Part shown: piece by piece, positions 30,951-39,296 of the stretch
How positions within the stretch are numbered: position 1 is the stretch's first letter
Layout: each line of letters starts with the position of its first letter
Origin: Pseudidiomarina sediminum DSM 21906
GTDB taxonomy: Bacteria; Pseudomonadota; Gammaproteobacteria; Enterobacterales; Alteromonadaceae
NCBI RefSeq assembly: GCF_000423165.1
Contig: NZ_KE383983.1
Coordinates: 916,376 to 980,375, forward strand
Direction of reading: 5' to 3'
DNA length: 64,000 nt
Notes under the pieces: model-generated
Databases searched by the model: none
Seen by the model: the letters and a program-made list of their open reading frames with translations, nothing else
Told to the model about the DNA's origin: nothing
Translations under genes and position numbers: made by a program

Positions 30951-31421
30951 TTAGTTACCAACTTCAGCATAAGGGTCAGCATACCCTAAGCTGGTTAAAA
31001 TAGACGTTTCGAGGCTTTCCATATGTTCTGCCTCATCCGTCTCTATATGGTCATAACCTAGCAAATGCAAGGTTCCGTGTACAATCATATGCGCCCAGTG
31101 TGCCTGCAGCGGTTTCTGTTGCTCTTTGGCCTCAGAGGCGACAACTGGCGCACACACCACCAAATCGCCAAGTAAGGTGACTGGCATCGGGATGGGGGCG
31201 GAGAATGGGAAAGACAACACATTGGTGGCGTAATCCCGTTGCCGATAGGCAGCGTTGAGTTCACGACCTTCGTCGGCATCAACAATTCGTACGGTCAGTT
31301 CTACCGGTCCGTCTTGCCACTGGTGTCCAGCAAGTGCTGCAGTAACCCATTGCTCAATCGCACTTTGCGCAGGTAGATCAGACGCTTCTGAAGCAATCTG
31401 CAGATCAACGGTTAGCGTCAT
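30951..31421 (-). CDS. ybeY: Endoribonuclease / rRNA maturation factor YbeY
   Basis: Zinc-dependent RNase needed for 16S 3'-end processing and ribosome quality control. The 156-residue product has the conserved Arg-containing RDYATNVLSFPF segment and the zinc site in HMIVHGTLHLLGYDH (HGxLHLxGYDH). I use the ATG at 31421 (MTLTVDLQIA), which overlaps ybeZ by 17 bases; the open frame extends 20 codons upstream without family similarity. The ybeZ-ybeY-corC-lnt order is conserved. Confidence 0.96.
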   Translation of the reverse strand: MTLTVDLQIASEASDLPAQSAIEQWVTAALAGHQWQDGPVELTVRIVDADEGRELNAAYRQRDYATNVLSFPFSAPIPMPVTLLGDLVVCAPVVASEAKEQQKPLQAHWAHMIVHGTLHLLGYDHIETDEAEHMESLETSILTSLGYADPYAEVGN

Positions 31422-32403
31422 GAGAGCTCTCAAAGTCTTCGTAGGCTTGCACAATACGTTGTACAACAGGGTGACGAACAACGTCGCCAGCTTGGAAAAA
31501 GGTGAAACTAATATCGGGGACTTCGCTCAGCACTTCAATGACATGCCGCAAGCCTGACTTTTGCCCACGCGGTAAATCCACTTGCGTGATATCTCCGGTA
31601 ATCACCGCACGTGAATTAAAACCAATGCGCGTCAGGAACATTTTCATTTGTTCGCAGGTGGTGTTTTGGCTTTCGTCCAAAATGATGAAGGCATCATTTA
31701 ACGTGCGGCCGCGCATATAGGCGAGCGGTGCGACTTCAATAACGTTGCGCTCAATCAGTTTCTCCACTCGCTCAAAGCCGAGCATCTCAAATAAGGCGTC
31801 ATATAACGGACGCAAATAAGGATCGACTTTCTGGGCGAGATCACCGGGTAAGAAGCCAAGCTTCTCGCCTGCTTCAACGGCAGGGCGGGTCAGCAGAATG
31901 CGGCGAATTTCTTGTCGCTCAAGGGCGTCAACAGCACAAGCTACGGCGAGATAAGTTTTCCCTGTACCAGCTGGGCCAACGCCGAAATTGACGTCGTGAC
32001 TTAAAATAGCGCGCACGTATTCAGCTTGATTGTGATTACGCGGTTTGATCATGCCCCGTTTGGTTTTGATATGGGTCATTTTCTCTGCCGCCGGGTCACC
32101 GTGGCCTTGCTCAAGTATGTTGGCTTGCTGAATCGCCAGATGTACTTGCTGGGGCTCCACAGTGCCTGCTTTACCTTTCACGGTTGCGGTCTCAACATAA
32201 AGCTCGCGCAGCATGGTCGCCGCTGCTTCCACGGTGTGTGGCTGGCCAATCAGGCGGAATGCTTCGTTGCGATAGGTGATCTCAATACCTAAGCGGCGTT
32301 CAATATGTTTAAGGTTTTCATCAAACGGGCCGCAGAGTTCGGCCAAACGCCGGCTATCTGCCGGCGTCAGCTCAAGATCAAGGGTAGTAACTTTCGGACT
32401 CAA
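31405..32403 (-). CDS. ybeZ: PhoH-like ATPase YbeZ
   Basis: A 332-residue P-loop NTPase, partner of the RNase YbeY. It has an N-terminal KH-like region (about 1-105) and a PhoH ATPase domain with Walker A GPAGTGKT near residue 142 and Walker B with FIILDESQN. The start is TTG at 32403, supported by AGAGG upstream and by the position next to miaB; I see no ATG that keeps the full N-terminal domain. Overlaps ybeY by 17 bases. Confidence 0.95.
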   Translation of the reverse strand: MSPKVTTLDLELTPADSRRLAELCGPFDENLKHIERRLGIEITYRNEAFRLIGQPHTVEAAATMLRELYVETATVKGKAGTVEPQQVHLAIQQANILEQGHGDPAAEKMTHIKTKRGMIKPRNHNQAEYVRAILSHDVNFGVGPAGTGKTYLAVACAVDALERQEIRRILLTRPAVEAGEKLGFLPGDLAQKVDPYLRPLYDALFEMLGFERVEKLIERNVIEVAPLAYMRGRTLNDAFIILDESQNTTCEQMKMFLTRIGFNSRAVITGDITQVDLPRGQKSGLRHVIEVLSEVPDISFTFFQAGDVVRHPVVQRIVQAYEDFESSHDANR

Positions 32404-32418
32404 AAGAACCTCTTGTGG

Positions 32419-33861
32419 TTACGACTGTTGCGGCGGCACATAACTGGCGACACCGAGCTCGTCGGGCTGCGTGCGTGCCTGACGCGAGAGAATGTCTTGC
32501 GGTGCTGTGTCAACACGTAGTCCCATCTCATCTTCAACGCGGATCACATCACCTCGTAATGAGTTGGCAAACACGTCGGTAATGGTGACATCCACAAATT
32601 TACCGATCATGTTTGGCGTGCCTTCAAAGTTCACCACACGGTTATTTTCGGTACGGCCACTAAGTTCCATCGGATTCTTTTTCGATGGTCCAGTGACCAA
32701 AATACGTTGCTCGGTACCTAGCATACGGCGCGCATGGTTGTGCGCCTGTTGGTTCAAGCGTTGCTGTAACAGGTGCAGGCGTTGTTTCTTGGCTTCTTCA
32801 CTGACATCATCAGGCAGGTCTGCCGCAGGCGTTCCTGGGCGCGCACTGTAGATAAAGCTAAAACTAAGGTCGAAGTCGACCGCCTGGATAAGATCCATGG
32901 TCGCTTCAAAATCTGCGTCGGTTTCACCTGGAAAGCCAATAATAAAGTCAGACGACATGGCAATCTCAGGACGAATGCGTTTAAGTTTGCGAATTTGCGA
33001 CTTGTACTCAAGGGCAGTGTGACCACGCTTCATTAACGTTAGTACGCGGTCAGAGCCACTTTGTACCGGTAAGTGCAAGTGATTCACTAGCTCTGGAATG
33101 GTGGCATAAGCTTCAATAATATCGTCGGTAAACTCAACCGGGTGCGAGGTGGTGTAACGAATACGATCAATGCCGTCAATTGCCGCGATTAAATGCAGCA
33201 ATTCTGAGAAACGACAGACGGAACCGTCAAAATGTTCACCACGAAAAGCGTTGACGTTTTGACCTAAAAGGTTCACTTCACGCACGCCTTGCTCTGCTAA
33301 TTGGGCAATTTCATAGAGCACATCATCGACGGGACGGCTCACTTCTTCACCACGGGTATAAGGCACCACGCAGAAGGTACAGTACTTACTACAGCCTTCC
33401 ATGATCGATACGAAAGCCGTTGGGCCTTCGGCCTTTGGATCGGGCAAGCGGTCAAATTTTTCAATCTCTGGGAACGAAATATCGACCATCGGAGTGTGTT
33501 CAGTCTGAACCTGTTTCACCATTTCTGGCAGACGGTGCAAGGTTTGTGGACCGAAAACAATGTCTACATAAGGCGCGCGGCTACGAATGTGATCGCCTTC
33601 TTGCGACGCAACGCAGCCACCGACACCAATCACAAGGTCAGGATTCTTGTCTTTCAGTGTTTTCCAACGGCCCAACTGATGGAACACTTTTTCCTGCGCT
33701 TTTTCACGGATCGAACAGGTGTTGAGCAGGATCAAATCCGCGTCTTCGGGTTCGGCTGCAACTTCATAGCCGTGCGTTGCCTGTAGTAGATCTGCCATCT
33801 TCGCAGAGTCGTACTCGTTCATCTGGCAGCCCCACGTTTTGATATATAACTTCTTGCTCAT
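32419..33861 (-). CDS. miaB: tRNA-2-methylthio-N6-dimethylallyladenosine synthase MiaB
   Basis: Radical SAM methylthiotransferase that modifies A37 in tRNAs reading U-starting codons. The 480-residue protein has the UPF0004 domain with its three cluster cysteines (Cys12 in WGCQMNEYD, the NTCSIR Cys and the GVGGCVAS Cys), the radical SAM triad in [15 protein letters not shown], and a C-terminal TRAM domain (about 380-445). ATG at 33861. First gene of the ybeZ-ybeY-corC-lnt run, with a promoter candidate upstream. Confidence 0.98.
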   Translation of the reverse strand: MSKKLYIKTWGCQMNEYDSAKMADLLQATHGYEVAAEPEDADLILLNTCSIREKAQEKVFHQLGRWKTLKDKNPDLVIGVGGCVASQEGDHIRSRAPYVDIVFGPQTLHRLPEMVKQVQTEHTPMVDISFPEIEKFDRLPDPKAEGPTAFVSIMEGCSKYCTFCVVPYTRGEEVSRPVDDVLYEIAQLAEQGVREVNLLGQNVNAFRGEHFDGSVCRFSELLHLIAAIDGIDRIRYTTSHPVEFTDDIIEAYATIPELVNHLHLPVQSGSDRVLTLMKRGHTALEYKSQIRKLKRIRPEIAMSSDFIIGFPGETDADFEATMDLIQAVDFDLSFSFIYSARPGTPAADLPDDVSEEAKKQRLHLLQQRLNQQAHNHARRMLGTEQRILVTGPSKKNPMELSGRTENNRVVNFEGTPNMIGKFVDVTITDVFANSLRGDVIRVEDEMGLRVDTAPQDILSRQARTQPDELGVASYVPPQQS

Positions 33862-33909
33862 AAATTCGTTACGCTCACTTGCGTTGGTGTATGGTAATTA
33901 AGGGCCGCT

Positions 33910-33939
33910 ATTTTAGCCTGTTCTGACATTAACTGCCAA
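33910..33939 (-). promoter_or_regulatory. Candidate promoter of the miaB operon
   Basis: Read leftwards, TTGGCA (33939-33934), 18-base spacer and TAAAAT (33915-33910) lie about 50 bases before the miaB ATG and overlap the end of the EamA gene. Confidence 0.5.
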
Positions 33940-34813
33940 CTTTGCCCGTGCTTTCTGCTTTGCGCCGTGTGCGAATGGCAAGGTAACCTGCCAGAGTAAT
34001 AATGCTGGCGCCCAACAACATGTACCAGGTAATGGCCTCGTCCCAGAAGATATACCCCATCAGCGCAGCAAAGATCACTGAACTATAGGTGAATACCCCA
34101 ACGCGTGCGGCAGGAGCCAGCGCAAAGGCTTTGGTCATGCCAAGTTGCCCAGCCACCGCCAGCAAGCCCATGGCAACGATGGCAAAAAGGTGATCCAAAG
34201 CAATCGATTGACCAAGCCAGAGCAGGGGAATTCCTGATAGAAGGGTGGAAAGCGCAGAAAAATAAAAGACAATTTTACTGGAAGATTCGGTGGCCGACAT
34301 TTGTCGAATTAATGTTTTCGTAAAAGCCGCAAAAAAGGCAGCGACAAAAGCGACCAGTACCACCGGTGACAGCGCAGTGCCGAGCGGGTTCAAGAAGATA
34401 AATACACCAATAAAGCCGGTGGCGATGGCTAACCAGGTTTGCGGGAGAACGCGCTCTGCCAACCATACCCGACCAATGACCGGAATAATAAAAGGCGATA
34501 ACAGCAACACTAAGGTGGCTTGCGCTAAGGGTAAATTAGCGATGGCGTAGAAGAACAAATACATTGCTGCAAGACCTGCAATGCCGCGCGTCAGGTGAAA
34601 GCGCCATGCTTTGGTTTTAAAGGCATCAGGGCCTTTACGCCAGAGCCAGGGTAAAAGCACGATAAAGGCCATTAAATTACGAAAGAAGACCAACTGTTCC
34701 GAAGGCACGTCAGTGCTGAGATGTTTTACGATAGCACTGACGCCGGCAAAACAAAGCTCAGCGGTCAACACTAATACAGAGGCCAGCACAACGGTGCGTT
34801 GAGGAGTATCCAT
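33929..34813 (-). CDS. EamA/RhaT family (DMT) transporter
   Basis: Inner-membrane protein of 294 residues with about ten hydrophobic segments in two repeated EamA halves. Signature-like stretches are FFRNLMAFIVLLPWLW, ANLPLAQATLVLLLSPFIIPVIG in the first half and MTKAFALAPAARVGVFTYSSVIFAALMGYIFWDE in the second. Members export amino acids, nucleosides or other metabolites; the substrate cannot be told here. ATG 34813 has AAAGGCGG upstream; a start eight codons earlier is possible. Divergent from ubiF. Confidence 0.88.
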   Translation of the reverse strand: MDTPQRTVVLASVLVLTAELCFAGVSAIVKHLSTDVPSEQLVFFRNLMAFIVLLPWLWRKGPDAFKTKAWRFHLTRGIAGLAAMYLFFYAIANLPLAQATLVLLLSPFIIPVIGRVWLAERVLPQTWLAIATGFIGVFIFLNPLGTALSPVVLVAFVAAFFAAFTKTLIRQMSATESSSKIVFYFSALSTLLSGIPLLWLGQSIALDHLFAIVAMGLLAVAGQLGMTKAFALAPAARVGVFTYSSVIFAALMGYIFWDEAITWYMLLGASIITLAGYLAIRTRRKAESTGKVGS

Positions 34814-34958
34814 AACCGCCTTTATCGGTGGTACCACAAAGAGGGCGCTATGGTAGCACGATTCACCGATAAACTTGCCGATAGTTGATGTGAATCACTG
34901 TATTCTTATCGCGGTATTTCTTATCATGCCGTCAAGATGTTTAGAAAAGGAAGGCGCT

Positions 34959-36092
34959 ATGCATGTAGCAATCGTTGGTGGTGGCTTGGTTGGTGCGGCT
35001 GCAGCCGTTGCCGCCCAGCAACTTGGTTGGCAGGTAACGTTGTTGGAACGCGGTCCTTCGCCGCTCGCGGCAGCACCTAGTGCGTTGTGGGATTTACGGA
35101 TCTCCTCGGTACACCAACGTAATGTCAATTGGTTGCAGCAACTTGGCGTGTGGTCATTGGTTGCGCCGTCACGCTACCTTCCTTATGACGCCTTAAGTGT
35201 CACCACCTGTGATCGTCAGCAACTTGATTTTACCGCGGCCGAGGTAAATGAGCCGCAGCTCGGCGTGATGGTTGAGAATAATGCGCTAGTGCGCGCATGT
35301 TGGGAGTATTTAGCATCACAGCCGCAAGTGACCTGTCGCGCGGCATGCGACATTCATCAGTTCGATATTAAAAACAAGACCATTGACGTAAAAGGTGGTG
35401 AGCCTATTCACTACGACCTGTTGTTAGGTGCTGATGGCGTCAACTCTGTGGTCGCCAAAGCGGCTGGCATTGGTGTGCGCGGTTGGGACTATGGCATGCG
35501 CTGTTTACTTGCGGTAGCAGAGGTTAAACAATCCATTGCGGCGCAAACGTGGGAAATTTTTCGACCCGAGGGACCTTATGCGCTGCTGCCATTGCAAGAA
35601 AACTTAGCTTGCTTGATCGATTACCGTGCTGAACAGGACTGGCGCGGGAAAGACGAGAGCCAAGTGAAAGCTGCGCTGAAAGAAACTTTTACGCCGCATA
35701 TTGGTCCTTTTAAACTGCAGAACTTTGCCAGCTTTCCACTGCGCCGTCAGCGCGCCTTGCGTTACTATGACGAGCGTGGTGTAGTGCTGCTTGGTGATGC
35801 CGCCCATGGTATTCATCCGCTGGCGGGGCAAGGCGTCAACTTGGGTTTTGTCGATGTGCAAGTGTTGCTGCAAGCGTTGCGTACACAACCGATGGCGCAA
35901 GCTTTAGCGCACTATGAGCAACAACAAATGCGGGTGAATCAGCGCATGATGCGGGCGATGGATGCGATCCATATCGGCTTTCGTAGTCCACATCTGATAC
36001 CACGTTTTGCGGTGGCTAGCGGCTTGGCCGCCGTGTCTTTAGTAAAACCCCTGAAGCGGCACATTGTTCGCGCGGCGATGGGGTGGGAATAG
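34959..36092 (+). CDS. ubiF: Ubiquinone biosynthesis FAD monooxygenase (UbiF type)
   Basis: A 377-residue flavin hydroxylase of the UbiH/UbiF/UbiI family, which hydroxylates the ubiquinone ring. The N-terminus has the FAD-binding VGGGLVGAAA, the middle LLLGADGVNSVVAKAAG (DG motif), and the C-terminal GDAAHGIHPLAGQGVNLG (GD motif). I call UbiF because the gene lies next to miaB and the Met-Leu-Gln tRNA array, as in Escherichia coli; sequence alone would allow another UbiH-family member. The ATG at 34959 has AAAGGAAGG upstream; the frame is open 28 codons earlier. Confidence 0.84.
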   Translation: MHVAIVGGGLVGAAAAVAAQQLGWQVTLLERGPSPLAAAPSALWDLRISSVHQRNVNWLQQLGVWSLVAPSRYLPYDALSVTTCDRQQLDFTAAEVNEPQLGVMVENNALVRACWEYLASQPQVTCRAACDIHQFDIKNKTIDVKGGEPIHYDLLLGADGVNSVVAKAAGIGVRGWDYGMRCLLAVAEVKQSIAAQTWEIFRPEGPYALLPLQENLACLIDYRAEQDWRGKDESQVKAALKETFTPHIGPFKLQNFASFPLRRQRALRYYDERGVVLLGDAAHGIHPLAGQGVNLGFVDVQVLLQALRTQPMAQALAHYEQQQMRVNQRMMRAMDAIHIGFRSPHLIPRFAVASGLAAVSLVKPLKRHIVRAAMGWE

Positions 36093-36102
36093 GAGAAGTA
36101 CA

Positions 36103-36324
36103 ATGAAAAGGATGTTACTTGTCAGCATGATAACGGTGATTGGGTTGTCCGGCTGCTCGTCGAAGTTTATTTATGACTATTCGTCGCGTTATCGGACGGA
36201 GCAATGCAAAAAGCTACCGACTAAAGAACAACGGTTTGATTGTGTACGAAAAACGGAGGAGTCACATGGTGCCTATGAGGCCGAGCGTGAGCGCGTGAAG
36301 CAAGACCCGAGTAAAGATTATTAG
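36103..36324 (+). CDS. Small putative lipoprotein of unknown function
   Basis: A 73-residue product with a lipoprotein signal ending in lipobox LSGC (Cys18). The mature part is short and charged, with two cysteines (EQCKKLPTKEQRFDCVRK) that could form a disulfide, and a tail rich in Glu, Arg and Lys. I do not recognise a family. AGGAGAAG precedes the ATG, ten bases after ubiF, so it is co-transcribed with ubiF. A terminator follows. Confidence 0.75.
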   Translation: MKRMLLVSMITVIGLSGCSSKFIYDYSSRYRTEQCKKLPTKEQRFDCVRKTEESHGAYEAERERVKQDPSKDY

Positions 36325-36332
36325 ATATAAAA

Positions 36333-36352
36333 AAACCGCCGAAAGGCGGTTT
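36333..36352. terminator. Bidirectional terminator between the lipoprotein gene and the tRNA array
   Basis: AAACCGCC (36333-36340), GAAA tetraloop, GGCGGTTT (36345-36352). A run of eight A on the left reads as T on the minus strand, making it strongest for the leftward tRNA transcript; it also ends the ubiF transcript. Confidence 0.85.
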
Positions 36353-36383
36353 GTTTGCATTTGTTGCGGTCACCATTGAGAGA

Positions 36384-36470
36384 TGGTGCGGAGGGGGGGA
36401 CTTGAACCCCCACGAGCGTTAGCTCACTAGCACCTGAAGCTAGCGCGTCTACCAATTCCGCCACCCCCGC
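36384..36470 (-). tRNA. tRNA-Leu (anticodon CAG)
   Basis: An 87-base class II tRNA with a long variable arm. The acceptor stem pairs GCGGGGG with CCTCCGC (one G-T), the anticodon stem CTAGC/GCTAG encloses TTCAGGT, and CCA is encoded at 36386-36384. Last tRNA of the leftward array. Confidence 0.95.
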
Positions 36471-36485
36471 AACAAGCAGGGAGAG

Positions 36486-36560
36486 TGGCTGGGGTACCAG
36501 GATTTGAACCTGGGAATGGCGGGATCAAAACCCGCTGCCTTACCGCTTGGCTATACCCCA
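36486..36560 (-). tRNA. tRNA-Gln (anticodon TTG), copy 2
   Basis: A 75-base tRNA starting TGGGGTATAG with encoded CCA. The anticodon stem GCGGG/CCCGC closes TTTTGAT. Sequence is identical to the copy at 36583-36657. Confidence 0.96.
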
Positions 36561-36582
36561 ACTCTCGGAACAGTTTTTAAGT

Positions 36583-36657
36583 TGGCTGGGGTACCAGGAT
36601 TTGAACCTGGGAATGGCGGGATCAAAACCCGCTGCCTTACCGCTTGGCTATACCCCA
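36583..36657 (-). tRNA. tRNA-Gln (anticodon TTG), copy 1
   Basis: Identical over all 75 bases to the neighbouring tRNA-Gln, separated from it by 22 unrelated bases. A tandem duplication kept uniform. Gln tRNA repeats also occur in the matching Escherichia coli operon. Confidence 0.96.
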
Positions 36658-36695
36658 ACTAAGGTCTTAAAAACTTGCGCTCATCGATGCGAAGT

Positions 36696-36780
36696 TGGTG
36701 CGGACGGAGAGACTTGAACTCTCACGCCGTGAGGCACTGGAACCTAAATCCAGCGTGTCTACCAATTCCACCACGTCCGC
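36696..36780 (-). tRNA. leuW: tRNA-Leu (anticodon TAG)
   Basis: An 85-base class II tRNA starting GCGGACGTGG, anticodon stem CTGGA/TCCAG around TTTAGGT, encoded CCA. Corresponds to leuW in the Escherichia coli metT-leuW-gln operon. Confidence 0.96.
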
Positions 36781-36792
36781 CCAGAATTTGGA

Positions 36793-36869
36793 TGGTGGCT
36801 ACGGCGAGATTCGAACTTGCGACCCCAGCATTATGAGTGCTGTGCTCTAACCAGCTGAGCTACGTAGCC
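36793..36869 (-). tRNA. metT: Elongator tRNA-Met (anticodon CAT)
   Basis: A 77-base tRNA with paired GGCTACG/CGTAGCC acceptor stem, CTCATAA anticodon loop and encoded CCA. The anticodon stem lacks the three G-C pairs of the initiator, and the first acceptor pair is closed, so it is elongator. An Ile-lysidine type is less likely given the array context. First gene of the array. Confidence 0.93.
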
Positions 36870-36911
36870 ATACCAAATTTTTTAAAACTGCGCTCGGTGA
36901 GTGCGGCGCGT

Positions 36912-36940
36912 ATTATGCAAATCAGTGACTCAAGCGTCAA
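36912..36940 (-). promoter_or_regulatory. Stringent-type promoter of the tRNA array
   Basis: Read leftwards, TTGACG (36940-36935), 17-base spacer, CATAAT (36917-36912), then a GC-rich ACGCGCCGC discriminator typical of growth-controlled stable RNA promoters. A- and T-tracts just upstream of -35 (36941-36960) resemble an UP element. The rest of the gap up to the SDR gene (to 37052) is AT-rich with an 8-base inverted repeat at 36978-36985/37014-37021 and no gene. Confidence 0.7.
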
Positions 36941-37052
36941 CCTCTTTTTCGCAAAAAAACGCGTTCAAGGGTGCGATTGATTAAAAAAACGATAGTTTGG
37001 TTATTTAATCAGCGCATCTTGGCCTTTTTTACCCTTTTGACCAAAGTGGAGC

Positions 37053-37721
37053 CTACCAAGGTAACGACTCGCCATTACTGTGACGGAAGCTACCGCTATT
37101 GGCAAGATTTAATTCTGCAATACGCTGTACTAATCGCGAGGCAGCTTCGTCAGCGCTAATGTCACCCCGATGATTGACCATATCAGTTTGTACATAGCCT
37201 GGATGCAATAGCGCCACGGCAATTCCTGCCGGAGCTAAATCGCGTGCAAGTGAGACGCCGGCAGCATTGAGTGCGGCTTTGCTCATACGATAGCCGTACT
37301 GGCCACCGGAACCATTGTCCGCCATCGATCCCATGCGTGAGGTGATGAGCGCGATTTTGCTGCCTTCATTTAAGTTATCGCGCAGGGTACGACAAACATT
37401 CAACGGCGCAATGGCATTGACGCGAAATTGGCGTTCAATGCTGTCGCTGGCGAAACTCTCGAAGTTGTCGCCCTCAAGCAGGCCTGCGTTGTTGATTAAA
37501 ATGTCGATGGATTCACCTTTTAGACGCTCGGCAAGCAGTGTTAACGCCTCAGGCGCGGTAACATCAATCCCATCGATGATGGCGATGCCAAGCTGTTCCA
37601 GTGCCTCAGAAGGGTGACGACAAACCGCCGTGACGCGGGCTCCTGCTGTGTGGTATTGCTGGGCGAGGGCTAGGCCAATCCCGCGATTGGCGCCGGTAAT
37701 CACAACATGTGGTGTGCTCAT
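37053..37721 (-). CDS. Short-chain dehydrogenase/reductase (SDR)
   Basis: A 222-residue classical SDR-like oxidoreductase. The cofactor loop TGANRGIG is at residues 10-17, NNAG near 77, and the catalytic Ser and Tyr-Lys in ITSRMGSM and YGYRMSK. Substrate unknown; the sequence resembles small SDRs annotated only as family members. It starts nine bases after fumC and probably shares its transcript. Confidence 0.9.
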   Translation of the reverse strand: MSTPHVVITGANRGIGLALAQQYHTAGARVTAVCRHPSEALEQLGIAIIDGIDVTAPEALTLLAERLKGESIDILINNAGLLEGDNFESFASDSIERQFRVNAIAPLNVCRTLRDNLNEGSKIALITSRMGSMADNGSGGQYGYRMSKAALNAAGVSLARDLAPAGIAVALLHPGYVQTDMVNHRGDISADEAASRLVQRIAELNLANSGSFRHSNGESLPW

Positions 37722-37730
37722 TCAATACTC

Positions 37731-39128
37731 CTATGCTTGCTCTGCACCGGGAATACCCCCGTGCGTCAGTTGTTTCGGGTCAAGTAATATCTCAAGTTGC
37801 GCACGGCTCAAATCCGTCATTTCTAATGCGACATCAAGCACTGGCCGTTGTTCCTGATAGGCGCGTTTGGCGATTTCGGCAGCTTTGTTGTAACCGATAA
37901 CGGAGTTTAAAGCCGTCACCAGAATTGGGTTGCGTGCCAAGGCCTGTTCAAGGTTGGCGTGATTGACAGTGAAATCGGCAATGGCTTGGTCAGCGAGCGC
38001 ATACATGGCTTGTGCACTGATGGCGATACTTTCATTCAAATGATACGCCACTAATGGCAGCATCACATTTAGTTGGAAGTTGCCTTGCTGGGCGGCCGTG
38101 GCGATGCTTTGATAGCTCCCGGCAACGTGCGCAGCAACCATGGCAACAGCCTCAGGAATGACTGGGTTTACTTTGCCCGGCATGATGCTGCTACCCGGTT
38201 GTAGTGCCTTGAGGGTGATTTCACCCAAGCCTGCTAACGGGCCACTGTTCATCCAGCGGAGATCATTACTGATTTTCAAAAGCACGGCACCGCAACTATT
38301 GAGGGCACCTGCGAGTTGCAAGCTGAGTTCTTGCCCGGCGATGCCGGCAAAGGCATTCTCGGCCGGGAAAAAGTGACTGCCGGTGTGCTGGCTAAGAGCT
38401 TCACAAAAGGCTTCACGGAAGCCTGTTGGCGCGTTGACGCCGGTACCGACTGCCGTGCCGCCCTGAGGTAGGGCACGTAAACGTTGCATTACATCACATA
38501 CGGCATGCTCACAATGCGTTAATTGCGCTCTCCAAGCTTGAAGCTCTTGCGCCATAGTGATGGGCATGGCATCCATAAGATGAGTGCGGCCGGTTTTGGT
38601 GACCTGTTCCAAGGTTTTGGCTTTTTCATCAATGACCTTAAGTAAATGACGTATTGCTGGCAGCCAGTGGCGTTCAAGTTCCAGTACGGCACTGATTTGA
38701 ATGCTACTGGGGATAACATCATTGCTGCTTTGACTACAGTTCACATGGTCATTGGCATGAATTTCACGGCCCTGGTCGCGGCATACGGTTTCCGCGATCA
38801 CCTCGTTCATGTTCATGTTGGTACTGGTACCTGAGCCGGTTTGGAACACGTCGAGTGGAAACTGGGTTGGGTCCGGCTTGCGAGCAATGTCTTTCGCCAC
38901 CTTAATGACGGCCGCGGCGATGTCAGCGTCGAGATAGCCAAGTTGCTGATTGGCTGCTGCGGCGGCAGCCTTAATGTGGGCTATCGCTTGTAAAGTTGGA
39001 ATAGGAAGACGCAGGGAACTGATTTGAAAATTTTGCCGTGCGCGTTCGGTTTGCGCACGCCACAGTGCTGTTTCAGGCACTTGCATCTCACCCATGCTGT
39101 CTTTTTCGATACGGTAACGGTCTGCCAT
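37731..39128 (-). CDS. fumC: Class II fumarate hydratase
   Basis: Interconverts fumarate and malate. The 465-residue product has TGSGTSTNMNMNEV, NDHVNCSQSSND, GRTHLMDAMP with the fumarase His (aspartases have Gln there), and the signature loop GSSIMPGKVNP. The residues after this loop are VIPEA, as in aspartases, in place of the TQCEA of Escherichia coli FumC; the Glu is kept. I choose ATG 39128 (MADRYRIEKDSMG) with GAGGA upstream. An in-frame ATG at 39179, also preceded by AGGA, would add a hydrophobic MQLLLLSKL leader. Confidence 0.92.
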   Translation of the reverse strand: MADRYRIEKDSMGEMQVPETALWRAQTERARQNFQISSLRLPIPTLQAIAHIKAAAAAANQQLGYLDADIAAAVIKVAKDIARKPDPTQFPLDVFQTGSGTSTNMNMNEVIAETVCRDQGREIHANDHVNCSQSSNDVIPSSIQISAVLELERHWLPAIRHLLKVIDEKAKTLEQVTKTGRTHLMDAMPITMAQELQAWRAQLTHCEHAVCDVMQRLRALPQGGTAVGTGVNAPTGFREAFCEALSQHTGSHFFPAENAFAGIAGQELSLQLAGALNSCGAVLLKISNDLRWMNSGPLAGLGEITLKALQPGSSIMPGKVNPVIPEAVAMVAAHVAGSYQSIATAAQQGNFQLNVMLPLVAYHLNESIAISAQAMYALADQAIADFTVNHANLEQALARNPILVTALNSVIGYNKAAEIAKRAYQEQRPVLDVALEMTDLSRAQLEILLDPKQLTHGGIPGAEQA

Positions 39129-39296
39129 AGTGACATCCTCTAGTGAATCGCGTAGCTTGCTCAGCAGCAATAGCTGCATAAAATTTCCTGATGTTAGTGT
39201 TAGCATGGGGCTTGATGTCTTGAGTTTCAAATAGAAAGCCGAACATTTATTGGTGTTTTGATAACTTTTGAGTGTAACAACGAAAGGAGCGCAACA

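Noticed and set aside
33301-33786. Open frame of 161 codons antisense to miaB
   Set aside because: No start signal or domain and it lies fully inside the well-supported miaB gene.
34860-34896. Inverted repeat GATTCAC...GTGAATC in the EamA-ubiF gap
   Set aside because: Wide spacing (over 20 bases) and no clear relation to a promoter; could be chance, so not listed as an operator.
36486-36657. Direct repeat of 75 bases that could look like a repeat array
   Set aside because: Both copies fold as tRNA-Gln (TTG) with encoded CCA; a duplicated tRNA, not CRISPR or an attachment site. No integrase gene is nearby.
36971-37159. Possible 62-residue gene in the gap between the tRNA array and the SDR gene
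   Set aside because: No ribosome site, weak start, and it runs into SDR coding sequence on the other strand; the gap is better explained as promoter and AT-rich upstream DNA.
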